This document shows, piece after piece, positions 38,895 through 49,522 of a stretch of 64,000 nucleotides of DNA. The translations under genes and the position numbers were made by a program. Position 1 is the first letter of the stretch. Every line of letters begins with the position of its first letter. Below the pieces are notes generated by a model that did no database searches, was not told the DNA's origin, and was given only the letters and a program-made list of their open reading frames with translations. The DNA comes from Elymus sibiricus (Eukaryota; Streptophyta; Magnoliopsida; Poales; Poaceae): NCBI GenBank assembly GCA_039707655.1, contig CM077672.1, positions 455,492,390 to 455,556,389 on the forward strand, written 5' to 3'.

Positions 38895-38975
38895 CTGGAC
38901 TCGAACTCCCACCCGCACGCTACAAACTAGCGTTGGTAACCGGTCGAGCTAGCCATTCTGCTTGGCCAAAACGCA
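38895..38975 (-). other. tRNA-like / SINE-like sequence with A- and B-box-like motifs
   Basis: On the minus strand AATGGCTAGCTCGACCGGTTA resembles a pol III A box, and GGGAGTTCGAGTCCAGGC contains a B box (AGTTCGAGTCC). The two are spaced as in tRNA-derived sequences. It cannot fold as a normal tRNA as far as I can see, and no SINE tail or duplication was found. Confidence 0.35.
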
Positions 38976-39039
38976 GCGCAAATGCTTAAGTAATAGCTAC
39001 AGAGGCGCACCCGTTTTTTTAAAGTTCCAACATTTCTTG

Positions 39040-39480
39040 AGAAAATGTGAAGAAATTTCCTTAAAAAATGCGAATAATATTTGAACATGTGAAAAAAAAA
39101 TCAAATTTCGAACAACTTCTAAAACGCAAACAATTTTGAAAAAAGTGAACAAAAATTGAAAACATGAACAATTTTTTTATATAGGCTGAACAATTTTTAA
39201 ATATACATTGAACATTTTTGTAATATACCCCGAACAATTTGTAAAAACACATTGAACACTTTTGTGATATACGCTGAACAAGTTTTCAAAATACACAATG
39301 AACATTTTTTAATATACGTTGAAAAATTTCTTGATATACGATGAACAAGTTTAAAATAGAAGGTGAACAATTTCTTAATATACGATGAACATTTTTTTAA
39401 TAATATAAGGTGAATATTTTTTTAATATACGATGAACATTTTTTTAATACGCAGTGGACCTTTTATATACTACAAAATGG
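39040..39480. repeat. A/T-rich array of GAACAATTT / ATACGATGAACATTTTTTTAA type units
   Basis: Degenerate units of about 25-35 bases built on (T)GAACA(A/T)TTTTTAATATAC. Such arrays are typical of non-autonomous Mutator-like elements of Triticeae. They give no coding sequence. Confidence 0.6.
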
Positions 39481-40019
39481 AAAACAGAGAAAAGAAACAG
39501 CAAAAAAGAAAAAAAGAAAAAAAGAAAAGAAAAGAAAAGAAAGAAATAAGCAAAACTTGGTTAAAAACAAAACAGGCAAAACCGGTCCGGGGAACCTTCT
39601 AGAAGGTTCCCAAAACCGGCCAGGAACCTTCAGGAAGGTTCCCCAAGGATCCCGCAACGAAGAAACAGGAGCGAAGCCGAATCGTGGGCCGGCCCAATGG
39701 AAGTGACGGGTAGCTCGCTCTCAGCGAAGCTGCGAAGATTTGACGCTAACGAGCGTCATATAGGAATCACCGGCAGCTACCACACTTCACACTCACGTCT
39801 ATATTTTTATCATTTTTTTATGTCTACAGGTTAATATGGAAAAGCGACCATACTGTTCCTCATTCCGGTGACTAATCTTTCTTCCTTTTTTGGCTTCATT
39901 TTTTTCTATCGTTATCATTTGATTTCTTTTTCTTTTTTTACTTTTTGTTACCTTCTTCATTCTTTATATGTAAACACTTGCAACTAATTCTATTTGGATG
40001 AGATTTTTTTTTTTGAAAA

Positions 40020-40230
40020 ATGGATGAGATTTTTGTTTTCTAGGGTCAAGACTGCATGTCTTTAAAATGGGTCGTGACTGCAAATCCATAAAAATGGGTC
40101 GCAACTGTAAGTTTTCAAGAGGAGTCGCAACTAAAAGTTTTAAATGAGATCGCAAATGCATGTATTCAAGGGGTCGCAACTGTAAGTTTTCAAATGGGGT
40201 CGCAACTACAACCTTTCAACGGGGTTGCAA
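40020..40230 (+). repeat. Short degenerate repeat (about 30 bp)
   Basis: Repeats of AATGGGGTCGCAACTGTAAGTTTTCA with variation, about seven copies, leading into the larger minisatellite at 40370. Confidence 0.75.
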
Positions 40231-40369
40231 CTGCACCATCCCTCGGGCGTTTTTCGTGTGGCCCGTGTGCTAGCTCACACTTTCACATGCATGCCTTCTT
40301 GCCTTAAGCTTGTCGGCCGTGAGTTTTCTGTATCGTCTCACTTTTTTGTCGAGTTGTTGCTTTTTTTAC

Positions 40370-41095
40370 GTCAGTGCAACTGCAAGCATTGTAACCCGAC
40401 CGTAACTGCATGGGCACAAAGCGACTGCAACTAGGGTCGAGAGGGAGGAGGGTTGTCGTGGTCAGTTACATGTCCACCACTAGACATGCAACTGCAAGCG
40501 TTGTAACAAGACTGCAACTGCATGAGCACAAAGCAACTTCAACTGGGGTTGGGGGGCGGGGTTGTCCAGGGCAGTTGGATATCCACCATTAGACATGCCA
40601 CTGGAAGCGTTCTAACCCGACTGCAACTGCATGGGCACAAAGCGACCGCAACTAGGGTCGGGAGGGGGGTTTTCGAGCTAGTTGCATGTCCACCACTAGA
40701 CATGTAGCTGCAAGCGTTATAACCCGAATGCAACTACATGGGCACAAAAGAGACTGCAACTGAGGTCGGTGGAGGGGGTTGTCGTGCCAATTGCATGTCA
40801 CCAATAGACATGCAACTGCAAGCGTTGTACCCCAATTGCAAGTGCATGGGCACAAATCGACTGCAACTGAGGTGGGGGAGGGGGTTGTCGTGCCAGTTGC
40901 ATGTCCACCAATGGACATGCAACTGCAAGCATTGCACCCCACCTGCAACTGCATGGGCACAAAGCGACTACAACTAAGGTCAAAAGTAGGGTTATTGGTC
41001 CAGTTGCATGTCCATCACTACACATGCAACTACAAGCGTTCTAACCCGGCTGCAACTATACGCGCACAAAGTGACTGCAAATGGGGAGCATGAAG
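40370..41095 (+). repeat. Minisatellite, about 108-bp unit, seven copies
   Basis: The landmark TGGGCACAAAGCGACTGCAACT and its variants begin near 40411, 40523, 40632, 40739, 40847, 40954 and 41061, that is every 107-112 bases. Each unit also has TTGCATGTCCACCACTAGACA and a G-rich block (GGTCGGGAGGGGGGTTGTCG). Open frames on both strands repeat the same peptide and are artefacts of the array. Confidence 0.92.
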
Positions 41096-41571
41096 GGTTT
41101 ACAACTTGTCCATTTTTTATCTTCACATCACATATGTAGATTCTATCTTCCCCTTTTTATAGAACATTTTAATTTCTATTTTTGGCCTATTTTGTGCTTC
41201 ATTTTATGAAATTATATTCACTGGCATGTGCGCACTAGCTACTCTTCACACACACAACACAACTCCGTTGTTTCCCATAAGAAACCAACACACTGTTTTT
41301 TTAGAAGAACACACTGTTGTTTGAAAGAAAACATCTACATCAGACTGTCATTAAGGAGAGAGAGAGAGGCGGACCTAGCTAGCATTATAAAGCTAAGTCC
41401 AACGAGGCCCAAAAAAGCAACTACATACCCTGCAAAAAAAGAAAGAAAAAACAAAGCAACTACACAGCTAAGCGGATCTAGCCCAGCCCAAATAAACAAC
41501 CCCAGGCGAGGTGGCTGAGCGACAAAGAAAAGCTACTAGTTTAAAATCGGCACCACGTCAGATGACCTAAT

Positions 41572-41601
41572 CTGACTGAGACCAAATTATGTCTCAGTCA
41601 G
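41572..41601. repeat. Hairpin CTGACTGAGAC / GTCTCAGTCAG
   Basis: Perfect 11-bp inverted repeat with an 8-base loop. The sequence is typical of the terminal region of certain Triticeae Mutator-like elements; this identification is inference. Confidence 0.5.
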
Positions 41602-41655
41602 CTGAGTTCTAGGCGGTCCCATAGTTAATACTAGGACAAAATTTAACCAACTATT

Positions 41656-41971
41656 GAACCAACCTATGGTTGGATGGTTAGTACGACATTAGTATCCTCA
41701 GTCCACCAGGGTTAAAGTTTCAGACTTGACATTGGTGCTCGCATCATTCCTGGATTTGTTTTAGGCTTCCGGCGATGTTCATTCAGTGGGAGGAGACGTT
41801 CCCGTCGACTACAAGGCGTTTGTAATGACTTCGTAAAATCTCAAGATGTTATGCCGGCTCAGTCTCTCAGAGGTGCTCATATGGGTAGGGTGTGCGTGTG
41901 TGCGTTCATAGGGATAAGTGTATGCTCGTGTATGTGAGCGACTTCAATTGTACTGTGTTCAAGAAAAAAAA
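41656..41971 (+). mobile_element. tRNA-derived SINE (316 bp), TSD TTAACCAACTATT
   Basis: Flanked by a 13-bp perfect duplication, TTAACCAACTATT, at 41643-41655 and 41972-41984. The head has an A-box-like TATGGTTGGATGGTTAG and a B-box-like GGGTTAAAGTTTCAGAC. The body contains GGAGGAGACGTTCCCGTCGA and ends in an A-run. Head, body, tail and duplication together define a SINE retroposed in plus orientation. Confidence 0.9.
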
Positions 41972-41984
41972 TTAACCAACTATT

Positions 41985-42690
41985 ATTTTATCAGCGTATG
42001 CATGTACAATTATAGAGTAATATTTTAAGCAATGGAAAATCGATGCCATTAGATTATATCACGAAATATATTATACCCTAATTGTGTAATCGTTGATAAA
42101 GGTTATCCTAACAAAATCGAATGCACTGCATATATTCAAATAGATGAAGTATAGTGCACACTAGACAATATTTTAGGCAGTAACACATTTTAATTACTGA
42201 TGTAACCTAATATATATTTTTCCTAAATAGTGAACCCCTCTACACTTTTTTTTGCATGGTAATACATGTCTCATTTATATCATAAGGATCATAGTACAAG
42301 TCACGTACATACGGGCCTGACAAAACTGAAAAGACCGCGGAACGCTAGCTTTTGCACAAAGGAACACCAGCCAAGAAAGAAAATTACAATCAAGACCGAA
42401 GAAACCTTTGAGCTTGACATACGCCAACGCCCGTCACCTGTCTCTGGCAACACCATAGCAGCCACCAAAGAAAAACATGACGGATCACCACCATAGCACC
42501 CCTCTACACTCTTCGTACTTGAAAATAAAGAAAGGTGTAAGATCTTCCGTAAAATAAGGCGTAAACTCTTGGGGTGCGAGTATAAATTATTCTTTACGCT
42601 CACCCCTGACCCTAGGGATTAAGGAGGGAAAAGTGGCTTTGCCATTTTACTCCCCCCTTTTTCTCATGTGTGGATGGCCTGGCGGTTTGT
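41985..42690. other. Intergenic stretch, unassigned
   Basis: A/T-rich to 42240, then non-coding sequence. 42520-42660 resembles 38320-38500. No gene supported. Confidence 0.35.
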
Positions 42691-42699
42691 ACTATACTC

Positions 42700-43730
42700 T
42701 GCGGTATTTGAGGAGCATGAAAGATTAAACAATACACCCTCCACTCCAAATGGCTCTACCAAGGATCCCACAAAGTTCCCGCCGCTTTGGGCTGTGGGGC
42801 TTACTTCCTAGCCCCGGTGGGAGTAGTGACTAGCGTTATAGGTCGTTGGGCGGCCGGATAAAGATCGCAGTTCAAATTGATCTCTGACCTAGATCCGCTA
42901 AATCCTGTGCCTTGTCGTATGATCAGAAGATATTGATTCCATTCAGGCAGGTGAGGAAGGGCGGCGTCGGCTTGACCCTGTCTTCTCTCTTGGTCGGTTC
43001 GGAGGCTAAGTTTCTCATTCAGTGGCCTTCAGTCACAACGAGAAGCACTATCGGGGTTTGAACGAATAGAAAACACAATCAACACTTCATATCAAAGTCA
43101 ACCAATGTTTATCATATTGAGCGGAATCTTCATTCTAATTTGATTAGCCAAGCTCCGTCCCATCGAAAAAGAGAATTAACGAATCCTAAGGCAAAGGGGC
43201 AAGAAACTCAAGGCCACTCTTCCTCCGGGCTTTCTCTTTTGCCATGTTGGCACTCAATCACTAAGAGCAGCCAACAACTTAACTTGCAGGCTTTAAAACC
43301 TGCTCATACGGTAATGGCGAGGGGTTTTGCGGATCCCTTTCTCTATGAGTTTCGGTTGATAATGACTCGAAGACGAAAATGATAGTAGCAAGCAGGCTTA
43401 TCGGACAGAAGTAAGACGAGCTGTAATTGTACGTACATGTAAAGAACTCAAACGTGACAACGGTATGATAATACGATATGATGACAATTGTCATTGATCA
43501 AGAAGGAAATCCAAAAGGAACTCGAGTTTTTGGTGCGATCGCTCGGGAATTGAGACTTATGGAGTGAAATGAGTGGGCCGGCCAAAGAAGACCACTATGG
43601 AAGTGAAAGGGGACGGCAAGAGCGGTTCGAAGACCATAGCCCGATGTGGGTAGATTGGTGTCATCGTCTATGAAATTCATGCACAAAGGGCTAGGTAGTT
43701 AAGACGAGGCGGACACGTACCAATTCTCTT
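42700..43730 (+). other. Organelle-like insertion (probable mitochondrial DNA carrying plastid DNA)
   Basis: The composition and style change: no LTR or MITE motifs, long unique-looking sequence with phrases such as GACCCTGTCTTCTCTCTTGG and GAGAAGCACTATCGG, and a plastid rpl14 fragment inside. The flanks of that fragment are not the plastid neighbours rpl16 or rps8, so plastid DNA was probably first moved into mitochondrial DNA and then copied to the nucleus. The boundaries and the mitochondrial origin are inference from recognition. Confidence 0.5.
43405..43557 (+). pseudogene. rpl14: Plastid rpl14 fragment
   Basis: The strand reads the middle and C-terminal part of plastid ribosomal protein L14: [21 protein letters not shown], then [20 protein letters not shown]. 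Near 43482 a short deletion between GATGACAA and TTGTCATTG removes a few codons' worth of sequence and shifts the frame. Start and end of the gene are absent: it begins mid-protein at about 43405 and stops matching after GGAATTGAGACT (about 43557). Plant plastid L14 has about 120 residues, so roughly 40% is present. In the plastid it binds the large ribosomal subunit; here it is a dead nuclear copy. Confidence 0.85.
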
Positions 43731-43758
43731 TCGATCAGCTGTGGAGGGCCAAGTGCTC

Positions 43759-43971
43759 TTAGCACATCAATGACTTGAGCGACCGTGCTTTCATGGGCTT
43801 GCTTCCCCTCTTCTTCAATGGGGCATTGCTCACCTTATTGATTTTTCCATTGCAGATAGGTGCGCCAGCATCGCTGTTGTCCTCGTCACAGCCAGAGATC
43901 ACTATGTTGGTGCAATCATCGTGCCTAAGCTCGTCGACGCCTTTTGATGTCCACGCGGCTTCATGTTCCAC
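43759..43971 (-). other. Short open frame, possible captured gene or transposase fragment
   Basis: A 70-residue minus-strand frame without ATG support outside it (MEHEAAWTSKGVDELRHDD ... PLKKRGSKPMKARS). The end is basic and could be the tail of a transposase-like protein, but I see no diagnostic motif. Reported only because it differs from the repeats around it. Confidence 0.25.
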
Positions 43972-44489
43972 GCCATCAGCTCCACAGGAAGAGAGTTAAA
44001 CACATTAACACATATCTTTGGTAATATGGTTAGGCCAAAACGAGACGACTTATAGATACGTGTGGGCAGGCTCGAGGCGGTGCCTAATAGGGGTTTGTCT
44101 ATGAATTTTAGACTAAAATGTAGTTTTTTTCTTGCCGTGCCAAATCCTTCATCTAAGCAGTGTCAGGAATGCATTGGGACTATTTAGATTTTCTTAGAAA
44201 TATATGTTGTCCAAATTTTCTCAAGTATTTGTATTGCCTACACCCAAACCCAACCCTCTCACGCGCTCAGTCATTTTGGTCGTCAGATCTCGCTTTAGAG
44301 TCGTTTCTGGCAGTTAGATGCGCTGTCTGCTCGGGCGCGGCTATGTGCCGCCTGCTGCGATGCCTAGGCACGGCTCGCCCGTAGAGTCGGAACTGGGCCG
44401 ACCCAGTAACCATGCGCTCTGCCGTGCTGACATCACATGCATTTTCTCTTTTTTCTTCAGATTTTTATTTTCTTTTTTATCTTTTTACA

Positions 44490-45130
44490 GTTTATACAAA
44501 AATGTTAATAATATGTATGAAAAATGTTTGTGACAATTAAAAAAATGTCACACATTACCAAAAAATGTACGTGACATTTGAAAAATGTTTCTACAAATTT
44601 TTAAAAAGTTCGTGTAACTAAAATGTATGTACCTAAAATGTATATCACATTTAGAAAAATGTTAAAGATGTTTTGAAATATGTTAATTTTGCATTTAAAA
44701 ATATATTAAACGTGTATAGGAAAATGTTTCTGATGTATACGAAAAATGTATAAATGTAAATGTAAAAATTATAAAATTTAAATTGTCTATACAAAAAATG
44801 TTAATCATATGTATGAAAAATGTTGTGACAAATAAAAAAATGTTCATTTAAAGAAATACGTCACATTTATAAAAATCTTAATATTTTTAAAAAATGTGTT
44901 CGTTTCATTTTCAAAAAAATGTATCTACAAAGTGCAAAGATATTGTCATAGTTCAATTTTTTTATCATTTGAAAAATGTTTTAACACGTATTTGCAAACC
45001 GTATTCAAAACATTTTTGTAAAATGTTTAACATGTATTCGAAAATATTAAATATGTATAAAAATATATATTTTACATGTATATGAAAAATGTACAATGCA
45101 AGTGAAAAAGTTGAAATGTATTTAAAAAAG
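44490..45130. repeat. A/T-rich AAAAATGTT-type array, first block
   Basis: Many degenerate units of the form (G/A)TATANGAAAAATGTTNNT, with long A runs. Typical of non-autonomous Mutator-like elements. No coding content. Confidence 0.65.
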
Positions 45131-45589
45131 GATAAAGAAACAAAAAGAAAAGCAAAGAAATAAAAAACCTGAAAACCCCAAGAAAGAAACAAAGAAAGCA
45201 GAGTATAAAGTAGAAATATGAAAACCGTTGAAAAAAATAAATTATGACCGAAAACATAACAAAGAATAAAGAAAAACAGAAGAACCGGTGAAAAAAACAA
45301 AGAAAACCAGGCAAATAACAACAGAAAACGAAAAAGAGAGAAAAAAACCGATCAAACGCAGCGACCAGACACGGGCAAGCAAAGGCAACCAACGACCCAG
45401 CGAATGCTCCGCGTGCAGCTATTCCTCGTTTCAAGCGAGACGCTAGATTGGCTGGTCCAGGCGCGCGGGAGGCCATAGCCTCGGTTTTTTTTTCTTCATG
45501 TTTTTCATTTTTTTTGCTTTCCTTTTTTCTAGTTTTGTTTATACTTCCAAATATTCTAAATAAATATATTACAAAAAAAACTTTACGTA

Positions 45590-45904
45590 AAAACATTTTA
45601 AAATGTTAACCAAGCATTTGAAAAATGTCAAATGCGTATAGAGAAAATGTTTCTCATGTATACAAAAAATGTATAAAAACATAAATGTGTATGAAAAATG
45701 TTGATTACGTATATATAAAATGTTAATCAAGCATTTCAAAAAAGTTAATCATGCATTTGAAAATGTTAAATATGTAAAACTAATGTTGACCATGTATTTA
45801 ATTTTTTTTAATCTTTTATTTGAACAATTTTAATCAAGCATTTAAAAAATGCGCACGGAAAAAAAGTTAACCATGTATTAAAAAATGTTTTATATTTATT
45901 ATAT
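45590..45904. repeat. A/T-rich AAAAATGTT-type array, second block, cut by the pararetrovirus
   Basis: Same unit type as 44490-45130 (AAAATGTTAATCA, AAAAAATGTT). It stops abruptly at about 45900 where the pararetrovirus sequence (TATATATTTTTGTCTCTTTGA) begins, so the virus probably integrated into this A/T-rich array. Confidence 0.6.
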
Positions 45905-47185
45905 CTCATATATATATTTTTGTCTCTTTGACAATATGTGCGGACAATATCAGTGTACACGGATATGTCGCGCTTGATATTCTGATTACTATTCACAACT
46001 ATTTGCTTTACTATTCGGTACTATTGGCTTTACTATTTATTACTATACCAATTATTGGTACTTGTCTGCCTATTAATTTGGCTAATATTCGCTTATATGC
46101 AGGATCAATTATATGGTTGCCGAGACCAAATTTACGGCCTGTTTGTGCTGCGGATGTTGTGAAGTCATATTCGGTACTCATCATATTTATCATTATGTTG
46201 CATCAGATGTAGCTAGTTACGTTCACTTGATGATTTTAATTGCAAACTTATGCGTTAAATTCTTATCGTCTTACCAGGCAGTTCCATCCGAAGGGAACAC
46301 TTCTCTACGGCCACAAGGTTCTCATTCAACGTCACTCTGGGCTACACAGAGAACTACACACGCAGAAGTTTCTCTTATAGGATCTCTAGCATAAGAACTC
46401 TTCCCATAAATTCATAAGTAAAAATATCAAGTGAAACCAAGAAACTACATCATTTCAACGACATAATTTACATATGGTTTTCCCTTTCGGGAAACCCCGA
46501 AGGGATTACACACAAACTAAGAGATTACCTTAGTATTCCTGGCGATCTCAGCGCCTTCTTGGCTATACTACAAGTGGTGGTGGTACTAATCAACTAAACA
46601 AGGGAGCTGGCTTTCGCACGAGAGCTTCGCTCGTCTGGTGGCGTCTTCGTCTGTCACTGGTTGTTCCGTGTTTCCTTCCCATGGCCAGCGTCTTCTTTTA
46701 TAGGCGAGGGATGGCTGCGAGGGAGCCTTCGGGAGCCTGCCTTCACTTATTTATTTTACATACGGTAGCATGCACGCGTGTCCTACTAGGGTACATGCGT
46801 GTCCTTCTAGGGTATGGATAAGTGCGAGAGAGAGTGCCCGACAAATCTTCAATCTTCAGGAATCTTCTCTTTTTTCACGTGGGCATTGTCTCTCGGTGGA
46901 TAATTGGCTTGCCTGCAGTGTCTTCTAACATATGAGCAATATGCAGAGATTGCTCACACCGTTGGCTTGTTTTTGAACTCCGCCTTCTTCTTTGATGCAA
47001 TATTCTGGCATCTGATGCATGACAAACTCTTTTTTTTATATATGGGGGGTCTTCCCCGCCAATATAATTGATAACACCTTATCAATATTCGGGTTGCATC
47101 AATATTCATATTCGCGTATCAATATTCGAGGAGGTCTTCCGCGCCCGAAAAATTGATAGCAATATCAATTCAAGTATATGGCCTA
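45905..47185 (-). promoter_or_regulatory. Pararetrovirus intergenic region, unit B (lower copy)
   Basis: About 1.3 kb, nearly identical to 51650-52914. It contains a TATA box (CTTTTATAGG on the plus strand, 46695-46704, that is CCTATAAAAG on the minus strand). It is cut at the left before the primer-binding site. Confidence 0.7.
46695..46704 (-). promoter_or_regulatory. TATA box, lower copy
   Basis: CCTATAAAAG on the minus strand, same context as in the upper copy. Confidence 0.55.
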
Positions 47186-48048
47186 TTAATCAATAGGCTG
47201 TCCATGCCCAACGATGTCCATATGATCATCGTCAGACAAATGGAAATTATATTTTTCATCACATTCTTTCTTTATTTTTTCATATTTCTCATCCATTTCT
47301 TCTCTTAATTCTTTTGATATTTCTTCTTTCAACTCTTTCTTTATTATTTTTTACCATTCTTCAAATCTTTTATTCATTTCTTGGTCTATATATTCATTAT
47401 CTAAAGGGTCAAGTCCCTTTAGAAGGCATTCTTGATATGAATGATATTTTGGAGATTCTTCTTTCTTTGGATTCTTTGAGCTCGAAGCTTCTCCCTTTGT
47501 GGGAGTTACTGAAGCGGGTATATTTTTATCTATGCCCCTTCGCTTCTCAATATATTCTCTGGCTTCGGGATCTATATAGTAATTTTCTCCTATTACTTTC
47601 CTTGCCCATTTCAAGGCATCATCGATATTATCATATTTTCTAAATGATAATTCTTTGTCTTTGCTCTTTGCTGCAAGCTTCTCTATTTGAATATCTTCCC
47701 AATGCATATATATTCCTGGTTTATTTCCATTAAACATTATATATAGAGGTTCTTCTTTTTGTACCTCTATTTTTGTTGGTCTTGGGTTATTTTTGTTCAA
47801 CATATATGGAAATATTCTGCGAGGCTATTGAGATTAGATAGCATATATCCTTTATCATCTCTTTTGACTGTATATTGATACCACATATTATCCAATATGC
47901 ATCTTTGGATTTCATCAAGACGGATATGGCTCTTTGGCTTGAAATGGAATGTATTTGGAGAAAATATTTTTAATTTATTGTCATCTCCAAATATGAAACA
48001 TTCATTTCCGCCTGCGAGAGTTCCTCTCTTCATTTCTGTTCTCTTCAT
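47186..48048 (-). pseudogene. Viroplasmin-like ORF of unit B
   Basis: Pieces at 48048-47797, 47803-47351 and 47350-47186 read in order with a frame change near 47800 and a stop at about 47351. The middle piece has the pattern (YIMFNGNKPGIYMHWEDI, then a DDALKWA helix) of the viroplasmin/transactivator domain (Caulimovirus gene VI family; also seen at the N-terminus of some RNase H1 proteins). The known role is inclusion-body formation and translation reinitiation. The C-terminus (HLSDDDHMDIVGHGQPID) is nearly the same as in unit A, while the middle is much more different. Confidence 0.7.
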
Positions 48049-48050
48049 TT

Positions 48051-48520
48051 CTATAAAATTGATGAGCGGGAAAATATGCCAGGCAACCTATTATCATTTC
48101 CCTTGATATGCTCAAATATTACTTTATATCCATTCCCCGCTATGGTGTCTTCAAATAACACCCATCTTCTGGTCGAGCTTTTCTTACTATTTATTTGGTT
48201 GTAATATTGACATATTGCTTCACAATCTGTTCGTACTGTAAATTCTTTAAATCCTAAATATAGCCTGAAGGCATTTATTGCATTTACTACTGCCAATATT
48301 TCCCTGTCAATATTATTTACTGTCTTTAATTTATAACTTCCTGAAGCATATCTACATATTTTTTCTTCTGCTTTAGGAGAATATTTATTAGGCTTTTGTT
48401 TTAATATAGCACCCCATCCTATCTTAGACACATCTATTTCAATTATAAAATATTTATCTTCTAAAGGCAACTCTAGGGGTTTTAAGTTCTTGACTCTTTC
48501 CTTGATAGCTCTTACTAGTC
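48051..48520 (-). pseudogene. Pararetrovirus RNase H, unit B
   Basis: The frame 48470-48051 has the RNase H landmarks YFIIEIDVSKIGWGAIL, NNIDREILAVVNAI and FTVRTDCEAICQYY, and ends with its own stop in front of the viroplasmin-like ORF. The usual polyprotein continues from RT, but a stop and a frameshift at 48500-48800 separate them. Confidence 0.8.
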
Positions 48521-49522
48521 TTATATCTTCAGAATTGAAGTATTTTTGTCCATTCTTTCTTAGTTTTGCATATAATGGACCAGCTAGCTTTGCTAAATTG
48601 TCTATATAGTCCTAGCATAATTTACAATTCCTAGGAATTGTTGCAAAATCTTTTTATCACTCATATTGTCAGGAAATTCCAATATTTTCTTTGCAATATG
48701 ATCTTGTAGATATATTTTTCCTTCTCCTATTTCATGACCAAGGAAATTTATTCTTTCTTTGCATATTTCCATCTTCTTTTTGGATAATATGAGCCCATTT
48801 TATTCTACCTTTTGAAAGAATACTTCGAGATGGGCTATATGCTCTTTATATGATTTGGAAAATATTAATAGGTCATCAACGTAGACCAATATAAATGCTT
48901 GATTCTCATTAAATATATTTTGCATTTTTCTTTGAAATAATGCGGGTGCATTATTTAGACCCAATGGCATAACTAGCCATTCATAATGGACTTGTGGATA
49001 AGTAAAGGATGTCCAAGGAATAGATTCCTCTGCCATTTTCACTTGCCAAAATCCTGCTTTTAAATCAAATTTAGAGAAATATTTGCTTCCTTGTATTCTA
49101 TTGATCCATTCCTGCTTATTAGGTATATTGTATGCATCATCTATCGTATTATCATTGAGCCTTTTAAAATTAATTACCATCTTGGATTTACCTCTTACTT
49201 CTTCAGCATGATTTCTTACTATAAAAGCAGCAGATCGATGAGGACTTCTGCTTTCTCTAATTGCTTTTAGCTTTAGTAATTCTTCAATATGCATTTTGAA
49301 TTCTTCAATATCTTTGGGAGTAGCTTCTATTGGTCCTGACTTAATTATATAATCTGGATTTATAATATTTAATTTACAAATTATAGAGTTCTTATCCCAA
49401 TGTTTCATTGGTATTTCCCCAATAATTTGTATATTTTCTAATCTTTGCACAATCTTGTCTATATCTTTCTTGGATATTATATCTCTATACCAATTTGGAG
49501 AAAATGATTGTAACCCTATACA
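48521..49522 (-). pseudogene. Pararetrovirus reverse transcriptase, unit B
   Basis: The frame 49450-48800 carries RT motifs: MVINFKRLND, YFSKFDLKAGFWQV, MPLGLNNAPALFQRKM and the catalytic FILVYVDDLLIFSK. The thumb region follows (FLGHEIGEGKIYL) after an in-frame TAA at about 48785. A further frameshift is visible near 48610. Upstream, a stop near 49520 separates it from protease. RT copies the pregenomic RNA; here it is inactivated by these breaks. Confidence 0.85.

Noticed and set aside
38895..38975. Genuine tRNA gene
   Set aside because: The boxes are imperfect and acceptor and anticodon stems could not be formed convincingly; kept only as tRNA-like.
40410..41093. Repeated peptide-coding frames on both strands
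   Set aside because: Product of the 108-bp minisatellite; frames shift at each unit.
45072..45596. 174-codon minus-strand frame rich in Phe and Leu
   Set aside because: Arises from A-rich and AAGAAA-rich repeat sequence read in reverse; no plausible membrane-protein pattern beyond composition.
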